A stretch of DNA of 64,000 nt from Scalesia atractyloides (GCA_947069175.1 CAMTDV010000013.1:29949857-30013856); one strand, 5' to 3'; positions 1-11,184 are shown, counted from the first letter of the stretch. Numbers and translations are program-made. The notes: generated by a model from the letters alone, not told the origin.

Positions 1-251
1 AATTAACATGTTATTACTACATAAACATAGAAAACCTGAATGTTATACTGAACAAACACAAGTTACTAGCTTTTTTTAAGGATTTGGAAAACTCACTTTC
101 AATATGGTAATCAGTATTTAAAGTCATTAACACACGTACACCCCTTGTTAATACATAGCTTATTTAGTTAACCCCCAATCAAGGGGTTGTTTCTCCCCAA
201 GTAACCAAAATAAGTTTAGCTACTCATGGCCTTAGAGATAGACCTTAACAA
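1..251. other. Unassigned non-coding flank
   Basis: AT-rich sequence to the left of LTR-1. I see no coding potential, no LTR terminus and no strong repeat. It is either older host or element sequence, or the interior of the element that once carried LTR-1. Confidence 0.4.
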
Positions 252-609
252 TGTAACGCTTCACATTCATGTACCTTCCTTATTTAGAAACATAATTCTA
301 TTTATGGAAACTTGTATTCGTACCATGTACGTGTTTCTTCCCAAATTTGTAACCTGAGACGTCAATCATAATGAACATTATACTTTATGCATACATTTAT
401 ACTTGTTATTCGAACAAACATACATGTTAACATATGATATTCGTAAATTCGTACTCGCGTAATCAATCGTTTAAAATACCTGTCTTCTATGCAATCTACA
501 TTCAAGATACATACTATGCACACACAATACATCCTAATGCTTAAAATACTTAAAACCACTAAAACACGTATATCATCCTCAACCAACCCCCTTCATACGA
601 ATTGGACAT

Positions 610-690
610 GCCTCGCATGAAGTGTGCGCACTTCGAACGAAGTAGAGCACGCTTCGCACGAAGTGGCACGCTTCGCACGAAGTGGAGCAG
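610..690. repeat. Inverted-repeat cluster upstream of the LTR-1 TATA box
   Basis: Several copies of an imperfect palindrome of the form CTTCGCACGAAG, with arms CTTCG and CGAAG around a 2-base centre, lie within 80 bp. They end about 15 bp upstream of the TATA-like run at 705-715. A diverged cluster occupies the same place in the LTR of B (13384-13422). Confidence 0.75.
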
Positions 691-704
691 ACAACTATTT
701 CTCC

Positions 705-715
705 TATATATATAG
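705..715 (+). promoter_or_regulatory. Candidate TATA box of LTR-1
   Basis: The run TATATATATAG lies in the same relative position as TATAAATA at 13439-13446 in the related LTR. This positional conservation supports a promoter element. The transcription start cannot be seen directly. Confidence 0.5.
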
Positions 716-1297
716 ATGCATTTCACCAGATCTAACTTTTCGTCCATTTTCACTCTCGAATTTCTTGATTTTCGGCAGATCTATCTTCTTCTAAGTTAGT
801 TTAACTCACTAACATCTTACAATTATATAACTTCTTCTTTTACTACTTTTCTTTGTACCGAGTGTTGTAAGTTAACCTAGTTCATTATTCTCATAGGATT
901 GAAATAGTGTTCTAGCTAGTGAGAACGTTGGGAGCCGTAGCTACCAGAATTAAGTCCCACACCTCACTTGAACAGTTTACATTTACCTTCTATACGTTCA
1001 TGACCATCCGGGTTATTGCAACCTTGTGCTTTGGTGAATCATATAACGAGATTTGACATCTCCATGCTTGACATCTATGACCAACTTGAATATCTAGGTA
1101 TACTTAAACTATATGTAATTTTTGTATTTTCTTAATAAACTAGTCAGGACAAATTCGTAATCGCTTTCTGATTAAGTAGTATGGTCCTAGACTGTTCTGC
1201 CTCATTGACAATACCCTGTTCACAAAAATCAGTGTCGAAACGGGTGCCAAATAAGTTAAACGTTACAAAAACAAACCTTTCGTATGAAGTGATCAGT

Positions 1298-1398
1298 CAC
1301 TTCGCACGAAGCGCCTGTCACTTCGCACGAAGCGCCTGTCACTTCGCACGAAGCGCCTATCACTTCGCACGAAGCGCCTGTCACTTTGCACAAAGTGG
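1298..1398. repeat. 21-bp tandem array of the CTTCG/CGAAG palindrome
   Basis: Four near-identical 21-bp units, starting at 1298, 1319, 1340 and 1361, are followed by a diverged partial unit to 1398. Each unit holds CACTTCGCACGAAG plus a short spacer. The corresponding part of the B LTR (13990-14112) carries diverged GTACGAGGT-type units instead, so the array has been amplified or re-homogenised separately in the two copies. Confidence 0.85.
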
Positions 1399-2184
1399 CA
1401 TTTTTCCCGTTTTCTTTTCGTACTTTCGGTTTCAAAATCTGGATCTATCGTCTGACTCAGTATACTCACACCCACCTGTTTACCCCATGTAGAGTAACTT
1501 TGGGTTGCATCACTTGAACACTCTATGCACGGGATACTAGGAAACTCGCCAAACCGTGAGTACACTCGAACACCCTTCTTGGTTTACACTTTTGGGTGCA
1601 ATATGTTTAATCTATCAAAATACAAGCAATCACTCTTACATTTTATTCAAACACAAACAATCCATCATACATGCTAAAATACGTGATACTTGATTTGTAT
1701 TCTTGGAACATTCTTATGTGATTCACTTGTCATTAACTTCGTACGAGCCTCTCCTTAACATGTATAGCGCTATAGGAGTACGCACCGCCCGTATCTTGAG
1801 GTCATGTTAAGTATTCTAATTTTGCGGTACACTTGAAGGTTGACTTGTTAAATTGCATGCCATGATACATTAATCTAGTTAACTATTTTTGCCATGTGGA
1901 TTCGTTTAAATCTTTTCACATACTTATGTTATATTAAACCTGTGTACTCGCCAATGTTTTTGTGTTGGACTATACTTTTAACATGTTGCAGGTTGATGAT
2001 GTCGACATTGATAAAATCTAATAGGATGGACTAGAAACACGCTTTTAAGTTATGTATTATAGGATTTTTTCTTGACTAAGGCCATGTATTTTACTTGACA
2101 CGTTATGTTTTATTTTGTTCCAAAGCTTTGTAATCGAATATTTGAAATGAAATGAAATTATGTTATCTTAATCACTGTCACAAT

Positions 2185-2382
2185 TGTAACGCCTCGTATT
2201 CTCGTAGCTTCCATATTTAGAAAGAATTGTTGTGATTCTATTTTTGGAAACTTGTAACTATATTCGTGTCTTTTCATTTCAACCTTGTACTCTGAGATTA
2301 TGATCATAATGGAAACTTATTTGATACTTGCACATGCTACATACTTAAATTATAAACTACAAAGTTGAATACGTGATAATAT
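2185..2382 (+). repeat. 5' LTR of element B, first part
   Basis: It starts TGTAACGCCTCG and aligns with the start of LTR-1 (252 onward), including the phrases GGAAACTTGTA and CATAATG. It is cut at 2382 by Copia element A and resumes at 13233. Without the insertion the LTR is about 1.9 kb, close to the length of LTR-1. Confidence 0.7.
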
Positions 2383-2834
2383 TGCTGGTGCATATTTGTG
2401 ACAACAGCTTAGATTTGGTCTTTGGATATCTTATAATTAGTAAAATGATAAAAGGTTAGCGGGTTTTGTTTTGTAATAGTTAATTAGAAGAAATTGGGCT
2501 GAACTAGACACTAAACAAAACATGGTAGGCGAATTGGGCTTTAAACCCATTAGCAGTCCATGTAGGAAACCCTAGCCCAGTTGCATAACCTATCTCTATA
2601 TAAAGGGTGGTTTGCATTAGGGTTTAGGTTGCTCAGTTGCTGGTGTTTCTGGTTTAGAGGAAGAGAGTTTTGAATTGATTGTAAACACTTTTTGTTAGAT
2701 AATCAATTTTAGACAGTTTGAAGGAAATTGTTCGTGTTCGTGTTCTTGTTTCTGTGAAATCTGATCTAGGGGATTTCGCACACTAGATTAGATAGACGAT
2801 TCTGTGAAGATCCATAAGGACTAGGGGACCTACA
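2383..2834 (+). repeat. 5' LTR of Copia A
   Basis: It starts TGCTGGTGCAT and ends CCTACA, directly before the primer site. It matches 12805-13232 over its length, with scattered substitutions and a short gap near the 3' end. A TATATAAA box lies at 2597-2604 and recurs at 13019-13026 in the other copy. Confidence 0.92.
2597..2604 (+). promoter_or_regulatory. TATA box in the Copia A LTR
   Basis: TATATAAA followed by GGG is preserved in both LTR copies (also 13019-13026). It sits mid-LTR, where a Copia U3/R boundary promoter is expected. Confidence 0.6.
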
Positions 2835-2836
2835 AT

Positions 2837-2848
2837 TGGTATTAGAGC
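2837..2848 (+). other. Primer binding site of Copia A (initiator tRNA-Met)
   Basis: TGGTATTAGAGC lies 2 bp after the LTR end. It differs by one base from TGGTATCAGAGC, the complement of the 3' end of plant initiator tRNA-Met. Confidence 0.8.
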
Positions 2849-3604
2849 ATTCAGCTCTTGATTTTGCTCAGTTCAGAATCGTAACAACAGAAAAAATTGG
2901 GTTTTTGGACGTTTTGGAGGTTGTTCTTGAAGTTTGTGACGGCTGAATTAGGGTTTCTGCTGCTGTTCTAGGGTTTGTGTTACTGTTTCGGATAAACAGC
3001 AGGTATTTCGGATTGAAGACATGAATTTTGGTTCAGAATCTGCATTTCGGATCATTAGACTTGTAATTCGAATCTAGAAAATTTTCATTTCGGATCAGAA
3101 AAGTGAAATTCGGATAAAAAAAGCCATCTCGGATTCCATTTTGGATTGAATTTTGGTTCAGTAGTCTATTCCGGATTCCATCTCGGATCAGAATAGTCTA
3201 TTCCGAATTCCATTTCGGATAAGAATTGTACATTCCAGATTCCATTTCGGATCACTATTCCGAATCACCATCTCGGATTAGCAATTTGGATTACTGTTCC
3301 GGGGTTTCATCTCGGATTGTTAATCCGAGTTACTATTCCGGATTGAACACTGTTCCGAGTTGTATATAAAAAAGTGGAAAGTTAAGCAGCTGACGTAACC
3401 AAATTTAAACGTTTTCGGACATAGAATTCGATCCACAAACAATCTTGACAAACCGGTTGCACGGTTAGGCTCGTGTGATTTTTAGGACAAAAAAAGGCAC
3501 GAAAATTCCTAAAATCACTATCGAACAATATACATCATTAGAATCGTATCGTCGAGACGAGTCTAACAGTATAATTTGGTAACCACTCATTCGGACAAGT
3601 TTTA
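2849..3604 (+). repeat. Copia A leader with a degenerate CGGAT repeat field
   Basis: This untranslated leader holds a field (about 3000-3360) of loosely repeated phrases such as TTCCGGATT, CATTTCGGAT and CATCTCGGAT at irregular spacing. There is no open frame. The repeat looks like slippage-driven expansion of a roughly 20-bp module. Confidence 0.7.
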
Positions 3605-6465
3605 ATGTGGAATATGTCTAATTTAAATGAGCTGTTAAGAATGGAGCACGAGGCTGGCACCAAAAACAAACCTCCAAAGATGCTAAAGGTAGAGAACTAT
3701 CTTACTTGGAAGGATAGGTTCAAATCGTTTATTGAATACCGGACACACGGATGTGGATCTGTATTCAAGATGGCTACACTAACCTAGCGCATGTATTTGA
3801 GGGCAGACAACGGCTTACTACTTATGTGAATATGTCTGAAGCTGAGAAGAGAATGTATGAGTTTGAGAAGAAAGCTTTAGCTGCTATAAAGATGTCGTTA
3901 CCTGATGGCATCAAACACACATTCAAACTTTATACTACATCGAAGGAGATGTGGGATGCCCTAGAGAAGAGGTATGAGGGCAATACCGATGTGAAGAAAA
4001 ACAAGGTTGATCTGCTAAAGAAATAGTTTGCTGTGTTCAAAGGAATGAGAAATGAATCCCTTGAAGATATTATCATCTGATGTCCGAAATAGATAATTAT
4101 GACATAGATGGATACACGGATGTGGAGATAAATGACTAGTTGCTGGATGCTTTACGTGCAAAGTGGGATATCTATACTTTGATGATAAAAGGTGAAGCTG
4201 ATTATGAAAAGAAAGACTTGGAAGAGGTTGTTGGGAAATTGAGAGCTTATGAGCTCAATTTGAAGAAGAAGAAGGAGAATGGATATGATCAGGTTCAAGA
4301 TTCGGGGATTTATAAAGGTCTTACACCTTCATCTTCCAACAATGCTTCAAGTGATAGTGCAATTTTTTTTTCTCTCAAGTGAGAATGAGCATATCGTGAC
4401 AATGCTGAGGGTGAAGTATGTTTTGTTGCTGCTTCAGGAGGCTCGACAGGGGCTAAGAGACAACAATCAAGTATAATAACAACAGTAATAGGTCTATGCC
4501 TCTGAGTGTCAAAAGTGCTGAAGATCATCTGGCATTGCTTGCTTCTTTTGTTGCTTCCTACGAGAACTGCATTCAGGGAAAAATATCTGATCCTGCTACG
4601 TTTGATGAAGATTATGATCAGATCGACCCTGATGACTTAGAGGAGATGGATTTGCAATGGCAGATGGCCATGATCTCTAGAAGGGTGAAGAGGTTCATGA
4701 ACAGAAAAGGAAGGAAGTTCGTTGGAAAGAGTGTGGGCTTTGACAAGTCAAAAGTGAACTGTTACAATTGTCATAACTATGGACATTTTGCTAGAGAATG
4801 TCAACGACCAAAAACTGAATCTCATTCTAACTCATCCTTTCAAGATTCTCCTGGTCATGGTTCAAGCAACAGGAATGCACCAAACAACATTGGATCAAAG
4901 GCCCTGATTTCTACTGCTAGAGAGGGTTCATATGATTGGAGTGTTAATCTGGAGAGTGATAACAATGCCTCACAGGCGTTCATTGCTGAGATAGATCCAG
5001 TTGCTGATGGAGAAGTGGAAGCTGATGCTGAAGGAGAGCTAGAGAGGGTAGCTGAGAAAGCTGATGGAGAACAGAATGCTACAGGGAAGAAGATGGCTGC
5101 TGATTTTGATGCTTTCATGGCTGATCTAAGCAAATCAACAGGCGAGGTATGTTCTAACTCTGCTAGTTATGTTTGTTTGAAGTGTCGTGAACTGCAAAGT
5201 GAAGTTGACACATTAACAAAGCAAAACCAAAGTCTGCCTAATGAGCTCTCAAATCTAAAAGAATCAAACTTTTTCGTAAAACGAAATGAGTCATTATACT
5301 TGAAGAAAATTAAAGGTTATGAAGAAGAAATCAATATTCTAACCTATAAGCTTAATGAAAAACTTCAAGTTATTGACTTAGCACATGATACGATGAGTGA
5401 GAAAACAAAAGAAATTTCTAAAAAATGCAAAGAGTTGTCGGAAGCACAACTTAAATTTGTGAACTGAACAAAGAAACTAAATCAATTCAGAGATTAATGA
5501 CAAGACATGTGTGGGATTCAAAGGTTTGAATGAAGTTCCACCACCTCTTGGTCACGACTATTCTTTCTTGCTAGATGAAGAAGAGCTTATAGACTTTGTG
5601 TCAACTACATAGTTCCACACAGAGGATGTTGATGGTTCTGAGAATGCCAAGAAGGATAATAACAGAGACACTGTTTTGAAAACAAAGAATACACACCCTA
5701 AGAATCAAAAGCAATTTTTATTTAAAAGGTTGATTTAGTTAAGGGGATTGATATGAATAAGAGGTCATTGTTATTACAAAAGAGTCAAATGTGTAGTTTG
5801 CCAAAAATAAAAACAAAGAAAATCAGAAATTAAGCAAACCAAACAAGATCCTTCAAAAGCATCATCATCATCATCATCATCGACTGGATGAATCTAAGTA
5901 GGAGGCTTCAATTAAGAAGTCTTCGGCTAGAAAATCGTGTTTCAAATGTCATGAAAAGGGACATGTAGCTAGCTGCTGTCCTAACAAGAAGAGTGAAGCA
6001 CAAGTAAGTGAGAGACAGAGAGAAAAATCACAAGCAAAAAGTGGTGATGGTGAGAAGAAGGTTAACTCACCAAAGATATCTGCTACCAGGCAACAAAGTG
6101 TTGCTACTTATATAGATAAGGCTGAAAAAGGAACTTACCAAGTTCCTCATTTTCAAAGAAATCAACAAAGATTTCAGCCTACATCTACATTAGGCAGATA
6201 TGATAGACCTAGAATTAGTTCACCAAGAATGAATAACTTTAATGGTCCATCAAATAATTTTAGAAGTCAAGGTCAATATAAAAATCGATACCAGAATGTT
6301 GGTAGTCGAAATTTTTTTAACGATGGCTTTAGAAATTATCATCATCAAAATTCATGGAACCAAAATCATAATTTCCATAGGTCGCAAAGTCCAAACATGG
6401 TTAGGAAACCTCAGGACCACAGACCTAGTGGAAATCAAAAACCATTTCCATCAACAGGTCTATGA
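3605..6465 (+). pseudogene. gag: Copia A gag, broken, with two zinc knuckles
   Basis: This is the nucleocapsid/capsid precursor. The N-terminal part (3605-4030) reads in two frames and has the capsid-like phrase YLTWKDRFKSFIEY, then a stop at 4024. A middle block (4140-4382) is charged and helical. The longest open piece (4496-5467) carries zinc knuckle 1, CYNC-H-C (4760-4801), followed by an acidic stretch and a coiled-coil-like Lys/Glu-rich end. A second knuckle, CFKC-H-C, lies at 5938-5979, followed by an Asn/Gln/Arg-rich tail (to 6465). Gag is unusually long for Copia. The frameshifts and stops make it a pseudogene. Confidence 0.82.
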
Positions 6466-6581
6466 TCCAAGACTCCTGTTAGGAGTGATGGATATTGGAT
6501 GGATGTCCCCGTGGTTGATGAATCAGGAAACCCAAGACCATTAAGGCTTGGGTCCCCCAATCTAACTAATTTTGTTAGATT

Positions 6582-6878
6582 GTGCAGGAGCTGCTAAGGA
6601 GGATAATCAACTTGTGGTATGTTGATAGTGGCTGCTCAAGGCACATGACGGGGGATGCGAGGCTGTTGACTGAGTTTGAGAATATAGATGGTGGTTATGT
6701 GAATTTTACAGGTGCTAAAGGAGGGCACATTACAGGTCGAGGAAAAGTGACCAACAGGAAGATCACACTAGACAAAGTGAACTATGTTGAGCAGCTGAAG
6801 CACAATCTGATGAGCGTGTCTCAAGTCTGCGACAAGGTCACTCGGTCCACTTTACAAAGTTTGAAGCTTTGGTGTTGA
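6582..6878 (+). pseudogene. Copia A aspartic protease
   Basis: A 98-residue open piece begins shortly before YVDSGCSRHMTG, the Copia protease active-site block with the catalytic Asp in D-S-G. The downstream phrase LKHNLMSVSQVCD is the usual end of the domain. The frame is lost near 6840, just before the pre-integrase region. The protease would cleave the Gag-Pol polyprotein in the particle. Confidence 0.85.
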
Positions 6879-7860
6879 AACCTGGTTTGGTGATACTGGA
6901 TGATTGGATAGTGATGAGAGCGCCAAGGAGAAACGACACTTATGTCATGGACATGGGTGCAAAGGATTCTTCCATTATGGAGGCGTGTCTACTATCAAAA
7001 GCATCTGAGGCTGAGTCATTGCTGTGGCACAAACACATGGCCTACATCCACTATCGAAAAATGAATTTATAATTCAAAATGGTTTAGTGGAAGGGGTGCC
7101 AGTGCAGAGGTTTCACGTGGAAGATAAATGTCTTCCATATCAAAAGGGAAAACAACATAAGAAACCTCACAAGTCTAAAACAGTACATTCCATAGATGCC
7201 CCTTATGAATTACTTCATATGGATCTCTTCGGTCCTGGTGAACATAAGGAGCATAGGTGAAGTACTATTGTTTAGTTGTCACAGATGATTACTCACGAAA
7301 TTCATGGGTTTTCTTTGTTAAGTACAAAAGATGAGACAGCAGAGATTCTGATAGATCTTTTTACAAAATTGAAAATGTCCATGAGCACGGATCAAGAGGA
7401 TAAGGTGTGATAATGGCACAGAGTTCAAGAATCGGATTCTGGATCTCTATTGTCTTCGCAAAGGAATTGAACATCAATATTCTGCTCCTTATACACCTCA
7501 ACAAAATGGAGTCGCTGAGAGGATAAACAGGATGTTGATTGAAGCCGCAAGGACTATGCTATCTGATTCAAAGCTTCCAGTTCTTTTCTGGGGAGAAACT
7601 TTGAACACAGCTTGCTATGTCCTGAACAAAGTTTTAATGGTTAAACGGTTTAACAAAACATGTCACGAACTATTGTTTAACCGTAAACCAAACCTAAAAG
7701 GCTTTGAACCTTTTGGATTACCCTACACCATTGTGCGAAACAAAGATAAGCAAAAATTCGGTGAGGTAGCTGATGAGGGTTACTTTCTAGGCTATATGCT
7801 TGGACACCGAATAAAAGGGTTTTTAATCTAAAAACTGGTAAAATTGAGGTTGTGTTTAAC
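6869..7860 (+). pseudogene. Copia A pre-integrase and integrase
   Basis: The pre-integrase phrase SLLWHKHMAYIHYRKMN (about 7017-7068) precedes the integrase core. The first catalytic Asp is in LLHMDLFGPG (about 7213-7242). The second is in the IRCDNGTEFK block (about 7403-7432). The Glu is in NGVAERINR (about 7507-7530). Each is visible, but they lie in different frames because of stops and single-base shifts near 7258 and 7330. The family's role is to join element cDNA ends to host DNA. This copy cannot encode a complete enzyme. Confidence 0.85.
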
Positions 7861-8340
7861 ATGGAAATCACTAGTTATTCACCTTAACAATCAACGAGTG
7901 TTCCTCCTATATTATATGATTATGACAGTGTTTTTAAATCATTTAATATTCCTAATTTTTCAATTGCAGATGACTCTCAAGTGATCCAATCTATGATCAG
8001 TGAAGATGGAGAGTGTGACTTCATGCCTAGATCGAGTATATCGATGTCAGATGCTCCAAAAACCTCTTCTAGTGCAGCTCCAGAAGACTCCAGTGATAGT
8101 GAGTCTGAACTTATTCAGGGGGAGGACTTCACTAATCCGTTTGCTAATCAGAACATTCAGGGGGAGGTTGGATCTAATCTGGGAGATAATCTGGTTGTTG
8201 ACACCATTGCTACCACACGTGTAAACAGAGATCATCCAGTTGAAAACATCATTGGTGATGCTGCTGCAGGTGTTCAGATAAGAAGAGGTGTGCTCGAAGG
8301 TTCCTGTTTGTTTACTTCGATTAGAAGACTGGGTTGATTC
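7861..8340 (+). pseudogene. Copia A linker between integrase and RT
   Basis: A Ser/Asp/Glu-rich open stretch (7981-8337) carries two copies of the phrase IQGE, a typical low-complexity Copia spacer between integrase and RT. No catalytic motif is expected here and none is seen. Confidence 0.6.
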
Positions 8341-8439
8341 ATGAGTGTTTGTATAGCTGCTCTATTGCCCAAGAGGAGCCGAAGAATGTTCATATGGCAC
8401 TAAAAGAAATTATTGGGTTGAAGCTATGCAATAGGAACT

Positions 8440-9030
8440 AGCTCAGTTTAAGAAGTTGAAAGTTTGGGAGCTAGTTGACTTGCCTGTAGGAGAGAAAGAA
8501 ATAGGAACCAAGTGGGTGTTTATGTGCAAGAAAGACGACCGAGGGATCGTGATAAGGAATAAGGCTCTGTTGGTGGTGAAAGGGTTCAATCAGCAAGAGG
8601 GGATTGATTACAATGAGGTGTTTGCACCTAGTAGCAAGGTTCAAGGCAATTTGTTTGTTCCTAGCTTTTGCTTCATTCAAAGGCTTCAAGGTTTACCAAC
8701 TTGACGTGAAGAGTGCGTTTCTTTACGGGGAAGTCCAAGAAGTGGTGTATGTCTCACAACCAGACAGTTTACTGATCCAGACTATCCAGATCGAGTCTAT
8801 CGACTTGATAAGGCATTGTATGGGTTGCATCAGGCACCTAGGGCGTGGTATGAGACACTGTCAGCACATTTGTTAAAACATGGTTTTTTAAGAGGTCAGA
8901 TTGACAGTACATTTTTCATCAAAAGGAGAAGGAAGACTTTCTGTTGCTACAGGTATATGTAGATGACATCATTTTTAGGTTATCTGATGAGAACATGTGT
9001 CATGATTTCGAAGAGGTATGAAGAGCAAGT
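8440..9030 (+). pseudogene. Copia A reverse transcriptase
   Basis: RT blocks appear in order over shifting frames: WELVDLP, GTKWVF, ARLVVKGFNQ-like (8576-8596), EVFAP, KVYQLDVKSAFLYGE (about 8690-8732) with the first catalytic Asp, and YVDDII (about 8954-8975) with the catalytic Asp pair. Frameshifts near 8640, 8760 and 8990 disrupt the gene. Its role is to copy element RNA into DNA inside the virus-like particle. Confidence 0.87.
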
Positions 9031-9040
9031 TTGAGATGAA

Positions 9041-9812
9041 GTGATGGGTGAACTGTCGTACTTTCTGGTTTACAAGTTGAACAGAAGAAGGATGGGATGT
9101 TTATACATCAGACGAAGTATGTGTATGAGATTTTGTCTCGTTTCAAAATGGAAGATTGCGCTACTTTCAATACACCTATCTGTGAAAATCACAATCTTGG
9201 TCCAGATCATGAGAGTGTGGAGGATGTTGATCCAACTCAATACAGGGTAATTGGTTCTCTGATGTACTTGACTACTTCTAGACCCGACATCATGTTCGCA
9301 GTATGTCTTTGTGCTAGATATCAAGCGAATCCAAAGGAGTCGCACATGAAAGCGTGAAGCGGTTTCTTCGTTACTTGAAGGGGAAACCTAAACTTGGGTT
9401 ATGGTATCCAGTTGCTAGTGATTTGAAATTAGTTGCTTTCACTGATTCGGACTTTGGAGGGTGCAAATCTACAAGGAAGTCTACCACAGGTGGTTGTCAG
9501 TTCTTAGGAGGGAGGCTCGTGTCATGGCAATGCAAGAAGCAGTCTTGCATGTCTACCTCGACGTGTGAAGCTGAATATATTGTTGCGGGCAGCTGTTGCT
9601 CTCAGGTTCTCTGGATCCAACAGCAGATGCGCGATTACGGTTTGAATTTCACTCATACTCCTATTATGATAGACAATAATGCCACTATTTCAATCACCAA
9701 AAATCCCGTAAAACACAGTCGCACAAAACATATTGACATTCCTCATCATTTTATACGGGATTGTTCTGAAGAGAAATTAATTGAACTACATCGAGTCGAC
9801 AAACTAGATAAC
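9041..9812 (+). pseudogene. Copia A RT connection and RNase H
   Basis: The open pieces 9097-9357 and 9354-9812 hold the end of RT (YRVIGSLMYLTTSRPDI) and the Copia RNase H. RNase H residues are visible in AFTDSDFGG (first Asp), TCEAEYI (Glu) and MIDNNATI (Asp). A shift at about 9355 separates the pieces. RNase H would remove the RNA strand of the hybrid. The frame is cut at 9812 by the solo LTR and resumes at 11185. Confidence 0.88.
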
Positions 9813-11184
9813 TGATCGGAGTGTCGCGCCCCGGTCAAAGATAATATTTATATACCCAATTACCCTTAACAATGCGTTAGTGGTAGTAAGAGGTCGAACC
9901 ACGAAGAGTTTGTGGTTTGTGTTCGGATGTGATTGATTTTGTAAAAGTGTCACTTTATGAAGCTTGGTATTATAATTGTTTAATTTGGTTTATTGGTTTG
10001 AAAGAATGTCGGGATGGTCCGAAGAATTTGTTTCTACTTTACTAACTTTGAAAACTCAATTGATTGCAAGGAAACCTTGATTAACTTAATGAAACACAAT
10101 AGTTTGAAAACAAGGTTCACACCCGGTTTGGTACTGCAAATCCTAGGTTCCTACACGTTTTTAATTTCAACTAAATTGCAAACAATGATCAATGAATTTA
10201 GTGTTGCGTGGTTTAGGTGTCAAAAGCTATCAACATCATAGACAATGGACTACAATACACTTTATTACCAAGAACATGTAAACTCTAACCTTGATAAGGC
10301 ATAATTGTACATAAACATTTCGCAAAGTCAAATTTCTAACTCATTGACAATTCACAAATACACTACCAATGCGAGAAAATTATCATAGGTTTTCAAATCA
10401 ATTCACAATTTGTCACAAATCAAAACTTAAAACAATGTCAAATTACAAACCTACACCGGGTGAAACCTTCGGAAGTTAGCCCTCATGGTGAACGGGACTT
10501 GATCAACGGAAAAAGAAGTCTTGAACATTGACATCTTGATCTTGGTGATGATGATGGATGGTGATTTGGTTTTAGGGTTAACGGTGATGATGAATGGAAT
10601 GATGGATGATTGGAGATGATGATGGTAATGGATTTGGGTTAGGAATAATGAGGATGATGATTTGGATGATTGATTATGGATTGGTGATGTTGTAAATCAA
10701 AGATGTTTTGTCTTGGCTCCCAAGAGGTGTTTTTAAGCTCTCAAACTCGTAACTCCTCACAAATGGGTCAACACAAACATCAAAACCCATTCAAATTTAA
10801 ATTTCAGCAACATATAATAGGAAGGGCGTCACCGACGACCCAATGGGGCGTCGCCGACGGCCCTTAGATCTTCAGATTTCATCTGACGCCTTAATCCACT
10901 ATCTACAAACATTTTCTGCCGACGAGACTATCTTAGGGGCGTCGCCGACGGTCCATAAGGTCGTCGGCGACGGCCTCCCTAAATCATGTTTTTCTGTTTC
11001 TCCATTTTTTGCTCCCGGTTGACCCGTTTTACGCCTCGATGCTCTGAAACGCTCTCGAATAGCTCCTTAAACTCCATAAACCTGCAAAATGCAAATCCAA
11101 TCAAAAGTAGGCTATTCGAAACTAAAAGTTACGTAAAACATTTAACTTAAACTAAATAAAGCATCGGTTTTCAACCACGTATCA
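9813..11184. mobile_element. Solo LTR nested in the RNase H end of Copia A
   Basis: A 1372-bp block starts TGATCGG and ends CGTATCA. It is flanked by perfect 5-bp duplications ATAAC (9808-9812 and 11185-11189). The host Copia frame continues directly across the two flanks. It holds no primer site, polypurine tract or coding sequence, so a solo LTR is the best reading. A cluster of GTCGCCGACGG inverted repeats lies at 10824-10972. Confidence 0.85.
10824..10972. repeat. GTCGCCGACG inverted-repeat cluster in the solo LTR
   Basis: Four GC-rich copies of a GGCGTCGCCGACGGCC-like motif occur within 150 bp of otherwise AT-rich DNA, in both orientations (for example GGGGCGTCGCCGACGG and GTCGTCGGCGACGGCC). 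They can pair as hairpins with one another. Confidence 0.75.

Larger units (their letters stand above)
252..2182 (+). repeat. LTR-1, B-family Gypsy LTR in tandem with the LTR of element B
   Basis: It begins TGTAACGCTT and ends near CTGTCACA. The same succession of blocks recurs in the LTR of element B: the same start, a palindrome cluster, a TATA box, the phrase GCTAGTGAGAACGTTGGGAG (906-930; diverged copy near 13636), and a second palindrome block before the 3' end. No primer site or polypurine tract lies between it and the next LTR at 2185, so the two LTRs are directly adjacent. Its last 100 or so bases differ from the B copy, so it may be truncated at the 3' end. Confidence 0.65.

Noticed and set aside
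1298..1398. CRISPR-like array
   Set aside because: The units are contiguous tandem repeats without unique spacers, in plant LTR DNA.
1181..1565. Overlapping ORFs on both strands that encode repeated HFARSA / RFVRSD peptides
   Set aside because: They are translations of the 21-bp palindrome array. The palindrome opens frames on both strands. There are no other coding signs and they lie inside an LTR.
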